NCBI RefSeq assembly: GCF_022829515.1
Contig: NZ_JAKSYL010000190.1
Span: 1 to 59,733, forward strand
Direction: 5' to 3'
Origin: Methylobacterium sp. J-048
GTDB lineage: Bacteria > Pseudomonadota > Alphaproteobacteria > Rhizobiales > Beijerinckiaceae
Length of the DNA stretch: 59,733 bases
The translations under genes were made by a program, and so were the position numbers. Every line of letters starts with the position of its first letter. Positions within the stretch are counted from its first letter, which is position 1. The notes beneath the pieces are model-generated. The model had not been told where the DNA came from. It searched no databases and saw only the letters and a list, made by a program, of their open reading frames with translations. Shown piece after piece: positions 34,410 through 41,834 of this stretch.

Positions 34410-36256
34410 GCGCCGATCCCGCACCGACCGCCGCCGCACCCCTCCCGGGCACCGCCTCCCGGGCCGCCCGGCCGCTGCCCCTCGGTAGCCTGGCCTACGC
34501 GGGGCTCGCAGCGGCCGCGGTGGCGCTCGCCGCGACGACGCCGTTCAGCGGCTACGTCCTCAACATCCTGATGCAGGCCGCGACCTACGCGATCGCGGTG
34601 ATCGGGCTCACCGTGGTGCTCGGGCTGTGCGGCCAGATCAACCTCGCCCAGGCCGCCTTCTTCGGCATCGGCGCCTACGCGGTCGGCCTCGGTACGGTCG
34701 ATCACGGCCTGAATTTCTGGCTGTGCCTGCCGATCGGGCTGGCGCTGGCGGTCGTGCTCGGCGCGATCCTCGGCGCCTCGACGCTGCGGCTCGGCGGCCA
34801 CTACCTCGCGATGGTGACGATCTCGTTCCAGCAGATCCTGACCCTGGTCCTGACCAACTGGATCCCGGTCACCCACGGCCCGGACGGGGTGCCCAACATC
34901 CGCCGCCCCGCCCTGTTCGCGGACGGGCAGAGCTATCTCGCGCTGTGCGTGCTGGTCCTGGCGGTGGTCGGCTGGCTGGTCTGGCACCTGCCGCGGACCC
35001 GGCTCGGGCGCGCCATGCGGGCGGTGCGCGACAACGAGCTGGCCGCGGGCGTCAGCGGCATCGACGTCTACCGCACCAAGGTCGCGGCCTTCGCCATCGG
35101 GGCGCTGCTGGCGGGGCTGGGCGGCGGGCTGTTCGCGGGCAGCTTCACCTATATCAGCCCGGACCAGTTCTCCTTCGCCGAGTCGATCGTCTTCCTGACC
35201 ATGGCGCTGCTCGGCGGCGTCGGCTCGCCGGTGGGAGCGGTGATTGGCACAGGCCTGCTGATCCTCATCCCCGAATGGCTGCGCTTCCTCAAGGAGATCC
35301 CGGGCCTGTACCTGGCGATCTACGGACTCGCGGTGATCCTGATCGTCGTGTTCATGCCCGACGGCATCTGGGGATTTTTGGGCGATCAGGTCCGCCGGCT
35401 GCGGCCCGCCAAGCCCGCGCCGCCGCCCGCCCCGGAGCTGACGCTGACCCAGGCGCGCGACGCCTCGGAAACGCTGCTCACCGTGTCCGGCCTGTCCAAG
35501 CATTTCGGCGGCCTCAAGGCCGTGGACGCGATCGATTTCACCGTCACCCGCGGTGGCATCCACGCACTGATCGGCCCGAACGGCTCGGGCAAGACCACGA
35601 CGCTCAACGTCCTGTCCGGCCTCTACACCCCGACCGGCGGCACGATGCGCCTTCAGGACCAGGACATCACCGGGTTTCCCCCGCACCGGCGCGCCGCGGT
35701 CGGGATCGGGCGCACGTTCCAGAACATCCGCCTGTTCCGCTCGATGAGCGCCCTGGAGAACGTGGTGATCGGCGCCGAGCGCCCGAACAACGCCCTCGGC
35801 GCAAGCGACCGGCCGGCGCTGGAGGCCCGCGCGCGCTCGGCCCTGGCCTTCGTCGGGCTGGAGGCGCGGGCGCAGGAGCCGATCTCGGGCTTCTCCTACG
35901 GGCACCAGCGGCTGATCGAGATCGCCCGGGCGCTCGCCGGCAACCCCACGCTCCTGCTCCTCGACGAGCCGGCGGCCGGGCTCAATTCCAGCGAGAAGAA
36001 CGCCCTGACGGTGCTGCTGCGCCGGATGGCGGCCAAGGGCCTGACCATCCTGATCATCGACCACGACATGACCCTGGTCAGCGACGTGGCGAGCCACGTC
36101 ACCGTCCTGAACTTCGGCCGGCGCATCGCCGACGGGGTCACCGCCTCCGTGCTGCGCGAGCCCGCGGTGATCGAGGCCTATCTCGGCGAGGACGCCGCGA
36201 CCGGGCCGGATGCCGGGCTCAAGACCGCGCTGAAGACCGATCTGGCCCCGGCCTGA
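34406..36256 (+). CDS. fused ABC permease (LivM) and ATP-binding protein (LivG)
   Basis: This is a single 616-residue polypeptide. Residues about 25-330 are a LivM permease (TYAIAVIGLTVVLGLCGQIN, then LAQAAFFGIGAYAVG, then RLGGHYLAMVTISFQQI). A Pro/Ala linker near residues 330-345 (RRLRPAKPAPPPAPELTLTQ) leads into a LivG ATPase with Walker A GPNGSGKT at 390-397, the SGFSYGHQRLIEIARAL signature region and Walker B LLLLDEPAAGLN. LivM and LivG are separate proteins in the classical system. The frame is open upstream of ATG 34406, but that part is antiparallel to the permease gene in another phase and is not used. Confidence 0.9.
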   Translation: MSADPAPTAAAPLPGTASRAARPLPLGSLAYAGLAAAAVALAATTPFSGYVLNILMQAATYAIAVIGLTVVLGLCGQINLAQAAFFGIGAYAVGLGTVDHGLNFWLCLPIGLALAVVLGAILGASTLRLGGHYLAMVTISFQQILTLVLTNWIPVTHGPDGVPNIRRPALFADGQSYLALCVLVLAVVGWLVWHLPRTRLGRAMRAVRDNELAAGVSGIDVYRTKVAAFAIGALLAGLGGGLFAGSFTYISPDQFSFAESIVFLTMALLGGVGSPVGAVIGTGLLILIPEWLRFLKEIPGLYLAIYGLAVILIVVFMPDGIWGFLGDQVRRLRPAKPAPPPAPELTLTQARDASETLLTVSGLSKHFGGLKAVDAIDFTVTRGGIHALIGPNGSGKTTTLNVLSGLYTPTGGTMRLQDQDITGFPPHRRAAVGIGRTFQNIRLFRSMSALENVVIGAERPNNALGASDRPALEARARSALAFVGLEARAQEPISGFSYGHQRLIEIARALAGNPTLLLLDEPAAGLNSSEKNALTVLLRRMAAKGLTILIIDHDMTLVSDVASHVTVLNFGRRIADGVTASVLREPAVIEAYLGEDAATGPDAGLKTALKTDLAPA

Positions 36257-36261
36257 CCCCG

Positions 36262-37020
36262 ATGAGCACCGCATTGTCGAACCCGGTCCTCGAGATCCGC
36301 GACCTCACCGTCCGCTACGGCGAGATCGAGGCGGTGCGCGGGCTCTCGTTCGTCGTCGGCACGGGCGAGGTCGTGACCCTGCTGGGCTCCAACGGCGCCG
36401 GCAAGTCGACCACCCTCAAGGCGATCTCCGGCCTCGTGAAGCCGGCGGGCGGCAGCATCCTGCTCGACGGAGAGCCGCTCCACGGCCTCAAGCCCGAGGC
36501 GATCGTGCGCCTCGGCGTCGCCCACGTGCCCGAGGGCCGCCGGGTCTTCCCGGGGCTCACCGTGCGCGAGAACATCATGCTCGGTGCCTCGAACCGCCCC
36601 GGCATCCCCAAGCGCGCCCTGCGCGACGAGGTCGAGGCGATGTTCGAGCTGTTCCCCGACATCCGGCGCTTCGGCGACGCCCTCGGCTGGACCCTGTCGG
36701 GCGGCCAGCTCCAGATGGTGGCGCTCGCCCGCGGCCTGATGGCCAAGCCGCGCCTCCTGCTCCTCGACGAGCCGTCGCTGGGCCTCGCCCCGGTGATCGT
36801 CCAGGCGGTGTTCGCGATCATCGCGGAGGTGCGCCGCCGCGGCATGACGGTGCTGCTGGTCGAGCAGAACGCCCGCATGGGCCTGTCGGTCGCCGACCGC
36901 GGCTACGTGCTGGAGACCGGCCGCCTCGTCCTCGAAGGCGACCCGCAGGCGCTCTGGGCCAACGACGACATTCGCGCCGCGTATCTCGGAGGCTGCACAG
37001 CGCAGGGCAGCGCCGCCTGA
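36262..37020 (+). CDS. branched-chain amino acid-type ABC ATP-binding protein (LivF-like)
   Basis: This is the 252-residue second ATPase. Walker A is GSNGAGKST, the signature LSGGQLQMVALARGL, Walker B LLLLDEPSLGLAP and the switch LVEQN. VPEGRRVFPGLTVRENI is the LivF-specific segment. It starts five bases after the LivM-LivG fusion. It completes the four functional transporter domains together with the two permeases and the fused LivG. Confidence 0.92.
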   Translation: MSTALSNPVLEIRDLTVRYGEIEAVRGLSFVVGTGEVVTLLGSNGAGKSTTLKAISGLVKPAGGSILLDGEPLHGLKPEAIVRLGVAHVPEGRRVFPGLTVRENIMLGASNRPGIPKRALRDEVEAMFELFPDIRRFGDALGWTLSGGQLQMVALARGLMAKPRLLLLDEPSLGLAPVIVQAVFAIIAEVRRRGMTVLLVEQNARMGLSVADRGYVLETGRLVLEGDPQALWANDDIRAAYLGGCTAQGSAA

Positions 37021-37099
37021 CCCTGCCGCCGCACCCCGGAACCGCCCCGACCGCGCCCGGTTGCCCCTTCGAATTCCCGACGGGGCGGTGAGGCCTATC

Positions 37100-37840
37100 G
37101 TGCGCGACCGCAAGCCAGAATCCCGGCGAGCTCTGCTGCAATCGGGCGGCGCCGTCGTCACGAGCGCGATGCTCGGAATCCGCGCCGCGGCAGCTGCGGA
37201 GTCCGGTCCCGGCGCGCCTGCCGAGACGCCGACGGGCCGCCGCGCGAAGTCTCTCGATACCGAGTACTTCAAGGGCATGTACGCCACGGAATCGGATCCG
37301 TGGCGCTTCGCCTCCAGCCCCTACGAGCGCGCCAAGTACGCCGCGACGCTCGCCGCCCTGCCGCGGGCCCGCTACGCGTCGGGCCTCGAGATCGGCTGCT
37401 CGATCGGCGTGTTCACGCACGAGCTCTGCCCCCGCTGCGACGCGCTGGTCGGCCTCGACGTGGTGCCGTCGGTCCTGGACGCCGCCCGGGCACGCTGCGC
37501 CGATTGCCCGAACGCGCGCTTCGAGCTGGCCGCCGTCCCGGGGGCCTGGCCGGACGGGCGGTTCGACCTGATAGTGATCTCCGAGGTGGCCTATTATCTC
37601 GACCGCGCCGACCTCGCCCGCCTGGTCGCGCGGGTGCAGGGCGCGGTGCTGCCGGACGCGGACATCGTGCTGGTCCACTGGCTCGGCGTCACCCACTACC
37701 CGCTCTCCGGCGACGAGGCGGCCGAAGGCTTCATCGCGGACGCCCGCGATTTCGCGCGGGTCCTGACGCAGTCGCGAACCCCCGAGTACCGGCTCGACGT
37801 GCTGCGGGTGACCAAAGCCGATCCGAAACCTGCCCCTTGA
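37100..37840 (+). CDS. NodS-like SAM-dependent methyltransferase with an export-like N-terminus
   Basis: This 246-residue protein has a class I methyltransferase domain: LEIGCSIGVFTHELCPRCDA is motif I and the SAM-binding loop, LVGLDVVP motif II, and FDLIVISEVAYYL motif IV. The lead-in YFKGMYATESDPWRFASSPY, followed by ERAKYAATLAAL, is typical of NodS-type N-methyltransferases. Unusually, residues 7-35 (ESRRALLQSGGAVVTSAMLG, then IRAAAAA) look like a twin-arginine signal, which cytosolic SAM enzymes should not need. The start GTG 37100 is preceded by a GGGGCGGTGAGG stretch; TTG 37061 adds 13 residues. It follows livF by 79 bp. The substrate is unknown. Confidence 0.8.
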   Translation: MRDRKPESRRALLQSGGAVVTSAMLGIRAAAAAESGPGAPAETPTGRRAKSLDTEYFKGMYATESDPWRFASSPYERAKYAATLAALPRARYASGLEIGCSIGVFTHELCPRCDALVGLDVVPSVLDAARARCADCPNARFELAAVPGAWPDGRFDLIVISEVAYYLDRADLARLVARVQGAVLPDADIVLVHWLGVTHYPLSGDEAAEGFIADARDFARVLTQSRTPEYRLDVLRVTKADPKPAP

Positions 37841-37865
37841 GCGGCGTGAAGCCGACGCCACCGCG

Positions 37866-39209
37866 TCAGCGCGGAGAGGCGAGGCGCGCCGTCTTCCGCT
37901 CCCGTGCCGTCGCGACGCCGTACAGCACGAGGCCCGCCAGCATCAGGGCCAGGCCCGCCAGGGACTGGAGCGGCCGGACGGTCACGAGGTGGACCAGCAT
38001 GAACAGCGTGACGGCGAGGAAGATCAGCGGCGTGGCCGGGTAGCCCCAGGCCCGGAACGGCCGCGGCAGCTCGGGCCGGGTGATCCGAAGCTTGATCAGC
38101 CCGATCACGGTCAGGAACGAGCACAGGAGCAGGCCGAACTGGATGAAGTCGAGCACCGCTTCGAAGCTCTGCGTGAACAGCAGGACGGTCGCGACACCGG
38201 CCTGAAGCAGGATCGCGGCGGCCGGCACGCCGCGCTGTGACGTCCTGGCGAACAGGCGCAGCAGCGGCACGTCCTCGCCCATCGCCACGGTCACGCGCGG
38301 GCCGATCCACATCATCGCACTGATGGTCGGGATCAGGCCGGCGCAGATCAGGCCTCCGACGATGCGCCCGCCCGCCTCGCCGAAGACGTGACGGCCGGCG
38401 ATCAGCGCGACCTCGACCTGGCCGGCGAGTTCGGCCACCGGCGTCGTGTAGAGGAACACCGCGTTCAGCGTGATGGAGAGGGCGACGACGATGCCGGTCC
38501 CGACGACGAGCGCCCGCGGCAGGCTGCGCGGCGGGTCGGCGATCTCGCCGACGATGTAGGTCGCCGCGTTCCAGCCCGAATAGGCGTACATCACGAAGAC
38601 GAGGCTGATGGCGAAGCCGGCGCTCACGATCTGCGCCGGATCGAACGAAGCGGGCGAGAAGCTGATCGCCTGGCCGCCCCCTCGCGAAAGACCCACCCCG
38701 ATGAAGGCCGCGATCAGCGCGAGCTTGAGCAGCGTGAACCCGATCTGGAAGGCGCTGCTGTGACGCGTCCCGCGCAGGTGGACGAGCGAGACGATCCAGA
38801 TCGCGGCCAGGCCGAGCAGCAGCGGCGGGGCGCCGGGCAGGACCGCCTTACCGTACTGGCCGAGCGCCATGGCGGCGAGGGCCACCGGCGCCGAAAACCC
38901 GACGGTGGCCGAGAGCCAGCCGGCCATGAACCCGATGGCCGGGCTGTAGATCCGCGTGAGGAGATTGTACTCGCCGCTGGAGCGGGGAAACATCGTGGCG
39001 AGTTCGGCGTAGCAGAGCGCCCCGCACAGGGCGACCACGCCGCCGACGAGCCACAACAGCAACACCGTGAGGCCGGACGGGATGTCCGTCACCTGGAAGC
39101 CGAGACTGGTGAAGACGCCGATGCCGATCATGTCGGCCACGACGATGGCCGTCGCGGCCAGGGTCGAGACGGCCGGTACTGTTGGAGCAGAGCGGGATGT
39201 GCCGGTCAT
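37866..39209 (-). CDS. APC-superfamily amino acid permease
   Basis: This is a 447-residue, 12-helix transporter. The first helix region VVADMIGIGVFTSLGFQVTD carries the GIGVF substrate-backbone motif. ALCYAELATMFPRSSGEYNL and the late YAYSGWNAATYIVGEI segment are characteristic of the APC/LAT-like branch. It probably takes up or exchanges an amino acid or amine. It lies 353 bp downstream of the SolA-like gene on the same strand; an N-methyl amino acid would suit both, but that is only inferred. Confidence 0.88.
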   Translation of the reverse strand: MTGTSRSAPTVPAVSTLAATAIVVADMIGIGVFTSLGFQVTDIPSGLTVLLLWLVGGVVALCGALCYAELATMFPRSSGEYNLLTRIYSPAIGFMAGWLSATVGFSAPVALAAMALGQYGKAVLPGAPPLLLGLAAIWIVSLVHLRGTRHSSAFQIGFTLLKLALIAAFIGVGLSRGGGQAISFSPASFDPAQIVSAGFAISLVFVMYAYSGWNAATYIVGEIADPPRSLPRALVVGTGIVVALSITLNAVFLYTTPVAELAGQVEVALIAGRHVFGEAGGRIVGGLICAGLIPTISAMMWIGPRVTVAMGEDVPLLRLFARTSQRGVPAAAILLQAGVATVLLFTQSFEAVLDFIQFGLLLCSFLTVIGLIKLRITRPELPRPFRAWGYPATPLIFLAVTLFMLVHLVTVRPLQSLAGLALMLAGLVLYGVATARERKTARLASPR

Positions 39210-39562
39210 GACTCCTGTTCGCCACGGCCCGACGCCGGAACGCGGCGGCCTGGAAGATGTCCGCGCGGCAGCGTCTTCGTGGTGCGCGTTTGCTTGTAGA
39301 TCGCAGTAATCCGGGGGCGATGACAGCTCTTGCAGGGGTGTCTGTTTGCCGCGTCTAGCGTCGTCCCCGATCGCGCTGCAATCGCGCTTGCCTCCACGTC
39401 TTCAACTCGACGCGCTCGCTCACGCCGGACCAGTGCCCCCTTCGGCGGCGAGCGCGCCGGCTCTCGTCATGGCGCGGATCGTCTGTCACCCCGGATCGGT
39501 CCTGTTCGGGAGGGCAGGCTGGACCTTCGCCTGAAGCCCTCGACGAGCCATCGGCCCACCCG
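39210..39562. other. intergenic region upstream of the APC permease
   Basis: These 353 bases lie between the SolA-like stop and the permease start on the minus strand, and must include the permease promoter. I see no credible reading frame. A minus-strand CGCCGAAGGGGGCA string near 39430-39450 recalls a glycine-aptamer core, but the rest of that fold is missing. Confidence 0.4.
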
Positions 39563-40732
39563 TCAATGGAAGCGCGCGAGGGCGAAGGGCGCAAGGTCGA
39601 CCGGGCTGCCGCCGCCCGCCAAGTTGGCGGCCACGGCCTCGCCGATGCCGGCCGAGTGCTTGAACCCGTGACCGGAGCAGGCGGAGACCACAAGCACCCG
39701 GTCCATGTCCGGGTGCCGGTCGATGATGAAGCCGCGATCGGGCGTCACCGTGTAGAGGCAGGCCGCGGCCCGGACGATGTCGGGCGTCGCGCCGGCCAAG
39801 CGGCCCTTGACGCGCAGACGATACATCTCGGCCGATTCCGGCGGGGCGACACGGCGCTCCACCGCCTCGGCGGTGGTCATGGTGCTGTACTGCTCCGTCG
39901 CGACCTTGATGGAGCGACAGCCCGGCATGGGCGGGAAGCCGTAGAGGTAATCCGTATCCCCGGTCCCGTACATCCAGATGAAGACCGGTGCCCGCGGCCC
40001 GTAGGCCGAATCGTCTTCCAGCGCGTACCAGTGCAGCACCTGACGCCGCACCGTCAGCAGCCGGTCGAACGGACGGCCCAGAAGCGGGGCGGTCCAGGCC
40101 CCGGCGGTGACGATGGCGCGGTCCGCGTGGATCACCTCGTCCGCGGTCTCGATGCGGACGCCGCCAGCGTCCTGTCGCAGGGCCAGGACCTCGCAGCCTG
40201 TCCTGATCGCGGCGCCCAGTTCGCCGGCACGCCTCAGCTGTGCGGCGAGGCAGCGTTCCGGAAAGACGTAGCCGCCGCCCGGCTCGTAATAGGCCCTGTC
40301 GTCGCCCGACAGGTTGAGGAACTGCGGGAACCGGCGGGTGACCTCGCGACCGTCGAGCACCGCGTGCGCGATTCCGGCGCCCCGCGCCGCAGCGATCGAG
40401 CGGCCGACGAAGTCCGGCTTGCCGTGGTGGGACGAGACGCCGTTGCCGGGGGCCATGACCAGGGCACCGCAGGCGTTCAGCAGGGTCTCACCCGTCTCCG
40501 CCTCCAACTCGCGCCAGATGCGGTGCGACGCGGTGACGAACGGGACATAGTCGCTGCCCTCGCCGACGGCCTGGCGGGTGATCCGGGTTTCGCCATGGCT
40601 CGAACCGAAGGCGTGAGGCGGCGCGAAGCGGTCGAGCCCGACCGTTGCGGCGCCCCGGCGGGCGAGCTGGTAGAGGGCGGCACTGCCCATCGCGCCCAGG
40701 CCCAGCACGGCGACGTCGACCCGGCGGCTCAT
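39563..40732 (-). CDS. FAD-dependent amine oxidase, N-methyltryptophan oxidase / sarcosine oxidase type (SolA-like)
   Basis: This is a 389-residue monomeric sarcosine-oxidase-family flavoenzyme. The Rossmann motif is VAVLGLGAMGSAALYQLARR, followed by LDRFAPPHAFGSSHGETRIT, the family signature with the flavin-contacting SSHGETR. A late CLYTVTPDRGFIIDRHPD carries the conserved CxYTxTPD, whose Cys covalently binds FAD. It oxidises N-methyl amino acids, giving the amino acid, formaldehyde and peroxide. The start at ATG 40732 immediately precedes the Rossmann fold. Formaldehyde release connects it functionally to frmA-fghA, about 10 kb away, by inference. Confidence 0.88.
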   Translation of the reverse strand: MSRRVDVAVLGLGAMGSAALYQLARRGAATVGLDRFAPPHAFGSSHGETRITRQAVGEGSDYVPFVTASHRIWRELEAETGETLLNACGALVMAPGNGVSSHHGKPDFVGRSIAAARGAGIAHAVLDGREVTRRFPQFLNLSGDDRAYYEPGGGYVFPERCLAAQLRRAGELGAAIRTGCEVLALRQDAGGVRIETADEVIHADRAIVTAGAWTAPLLGRPFDRLLTVRRQVLHWYALEDDSAYGPRAPVFIWMYGTGDTDYLYGFPPMPGCRSIKVATEQYSTMTTAEAVERRVAPPESAEMYRLRVKGRLAGATPDIVRAAACLYTVTPDRGFIIDRHPDMDRVLVVSACSGHGFKHSAGIGEAVAANLAGGGSPVDLAPFALARFH

Positions 40733-40992
40733 CGCTTGTGCCCCGCCACAGGGTGGTGACGGGGGGCATTCGCGAACGGGGGCAGAGCGGCGGGGCCAGG
40801 CATCCTTGGCAATCTCATGCGACACGGTGAGGCAGCAAGGAGAATGACGCGCCCGGGCGGTTGCGCTTGATCAAGGGAGAGACGGTTTTTTGCATCGATG
40901 AGCCGAGGTGAAGCGGAGATGTCGGATTGATCGGCCCCATGGGCGTGGGGCGCCCTGAAGTATGGCTTTTGAGCCGACAGAGGACGGAGCCG

Positions 40993-41374
40993 ATGGCTCA
41001 ACGACCCAAGCCCGAGACGATCGTGAGCAAGCTGCGCGGTCGACATGATCGGCATGCTCTCGGACCTGTTCATCCTGCGCGGCGTACCGGGCCATATCCG
41101 TTCGGATAACGGGCCGGAGTTCGTCGCGAACGCTGTCCAAGCTTGAATCACCGGCGCCGGCCGCAAGATGACTTACATCACTCCCGGCTCACCGTGAGAA
41201 AATGGCTGCGTCGAAAGCTTCAACGCGCGCCCACGAGACAAAATCCTCAACGGCGAGATCTTCTACATACTCAAGGAGGCGCAAATCGTCATCGAAAGCT
41301 GGAGACGTCACGACCACACCGTGCGCCTGCACGCCTCACTGGGATACGATGAACCAGACATCCTCCGTTCGTGA
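40993..41374 (+). pseudogene. IS3-family transposase remnant, OrfA start joined to OrfB end
   Basis: The frame opens MAQRPKPETIVSKLRG, the usual OrfA N-terminus of this IS3 subgroup. At about 41040 it is joined to the OrfB integrase core: DMIGMLSDLFILRGVPGHIR, then SDNGPEFVANAVQA. In the same frame come a stop where Trp is expected, ITGAGRKMTYITPGSP, a second stop for Trp, then ENGCVESFNARPRDKILNGE and ESWRRHDHTVRLHASLGYDE. The middle of the element, including the first catalytic Asp, is deleted. Both nonsense codons are TGG to TGA. It is not active. Confidence 0.85.
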
Positions 41375-41834
41375 AGATCCTCGATCTGTCTCAGAAGTGC
41401 TGACGGCGGACAGTAGCGACCTTGGTGATGGAATGTCGGATACCGGCGAGCTTTACGAAGGAGTGTGCGCCCTGGCCGGCGCAGATGCGCGCGAGGAGGC
41501 CGAAGGCAGTAGCAAGAGAAGCTTTGAGGAACAAATGCAAGCGTGTAGTCCGATCCAGCGCAGGGGAAAAAATAGAACGCCGTGCTGTGCAAACGCGCGT
41601 CAAGTTTTCGAGTGATTGAGAATTGCCGCCATCACCTTTACGGATTGTTATACGAACCAAAATGCAAAGATCACGTTTTGGTGTCGAAGCCGGATCGATT
41701 GAATGCCGATAATTCAACTTCTAGATGATACACATAAATCTTTACAATGTTTGACGGCTCTCGATGAGAAATACAAGTATCTTTGGGCCGATCCCGTCAG
41801 GTGATTTGTCTTGCTCGCACAGGATTTCGGGGTC
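41375..41834. other. AT-richer region upstream of the histidine kinase
   Basis: About 460 bases follow the IS3 remnant. Base composition drops sharply from 41580 onwards compared with the rest of the window. No protein frame resembles a known family. The kinase promoter should lie in the AT-rich 41640-41800 part, but no clear -35/-10 pair was found. Confidence 0.45.

Noticed and set aside
32169..34439. Large minus-strand open frame opposite the Liv binding protein and permease
   Set aside because: It is out of phase and antisense to genes with clear family signatures; there is no independent evidence of coding.
39425..39470. Minus-strand string CGCCGAAGGGGGCA near GAGAG, resembling a glycine riboswitch core upstream of an amino acid permease
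   Set aside because: The required CTCTCAGG closing segment and paired stems are missing and no second aptamer is present, so the fold cannot be supported.
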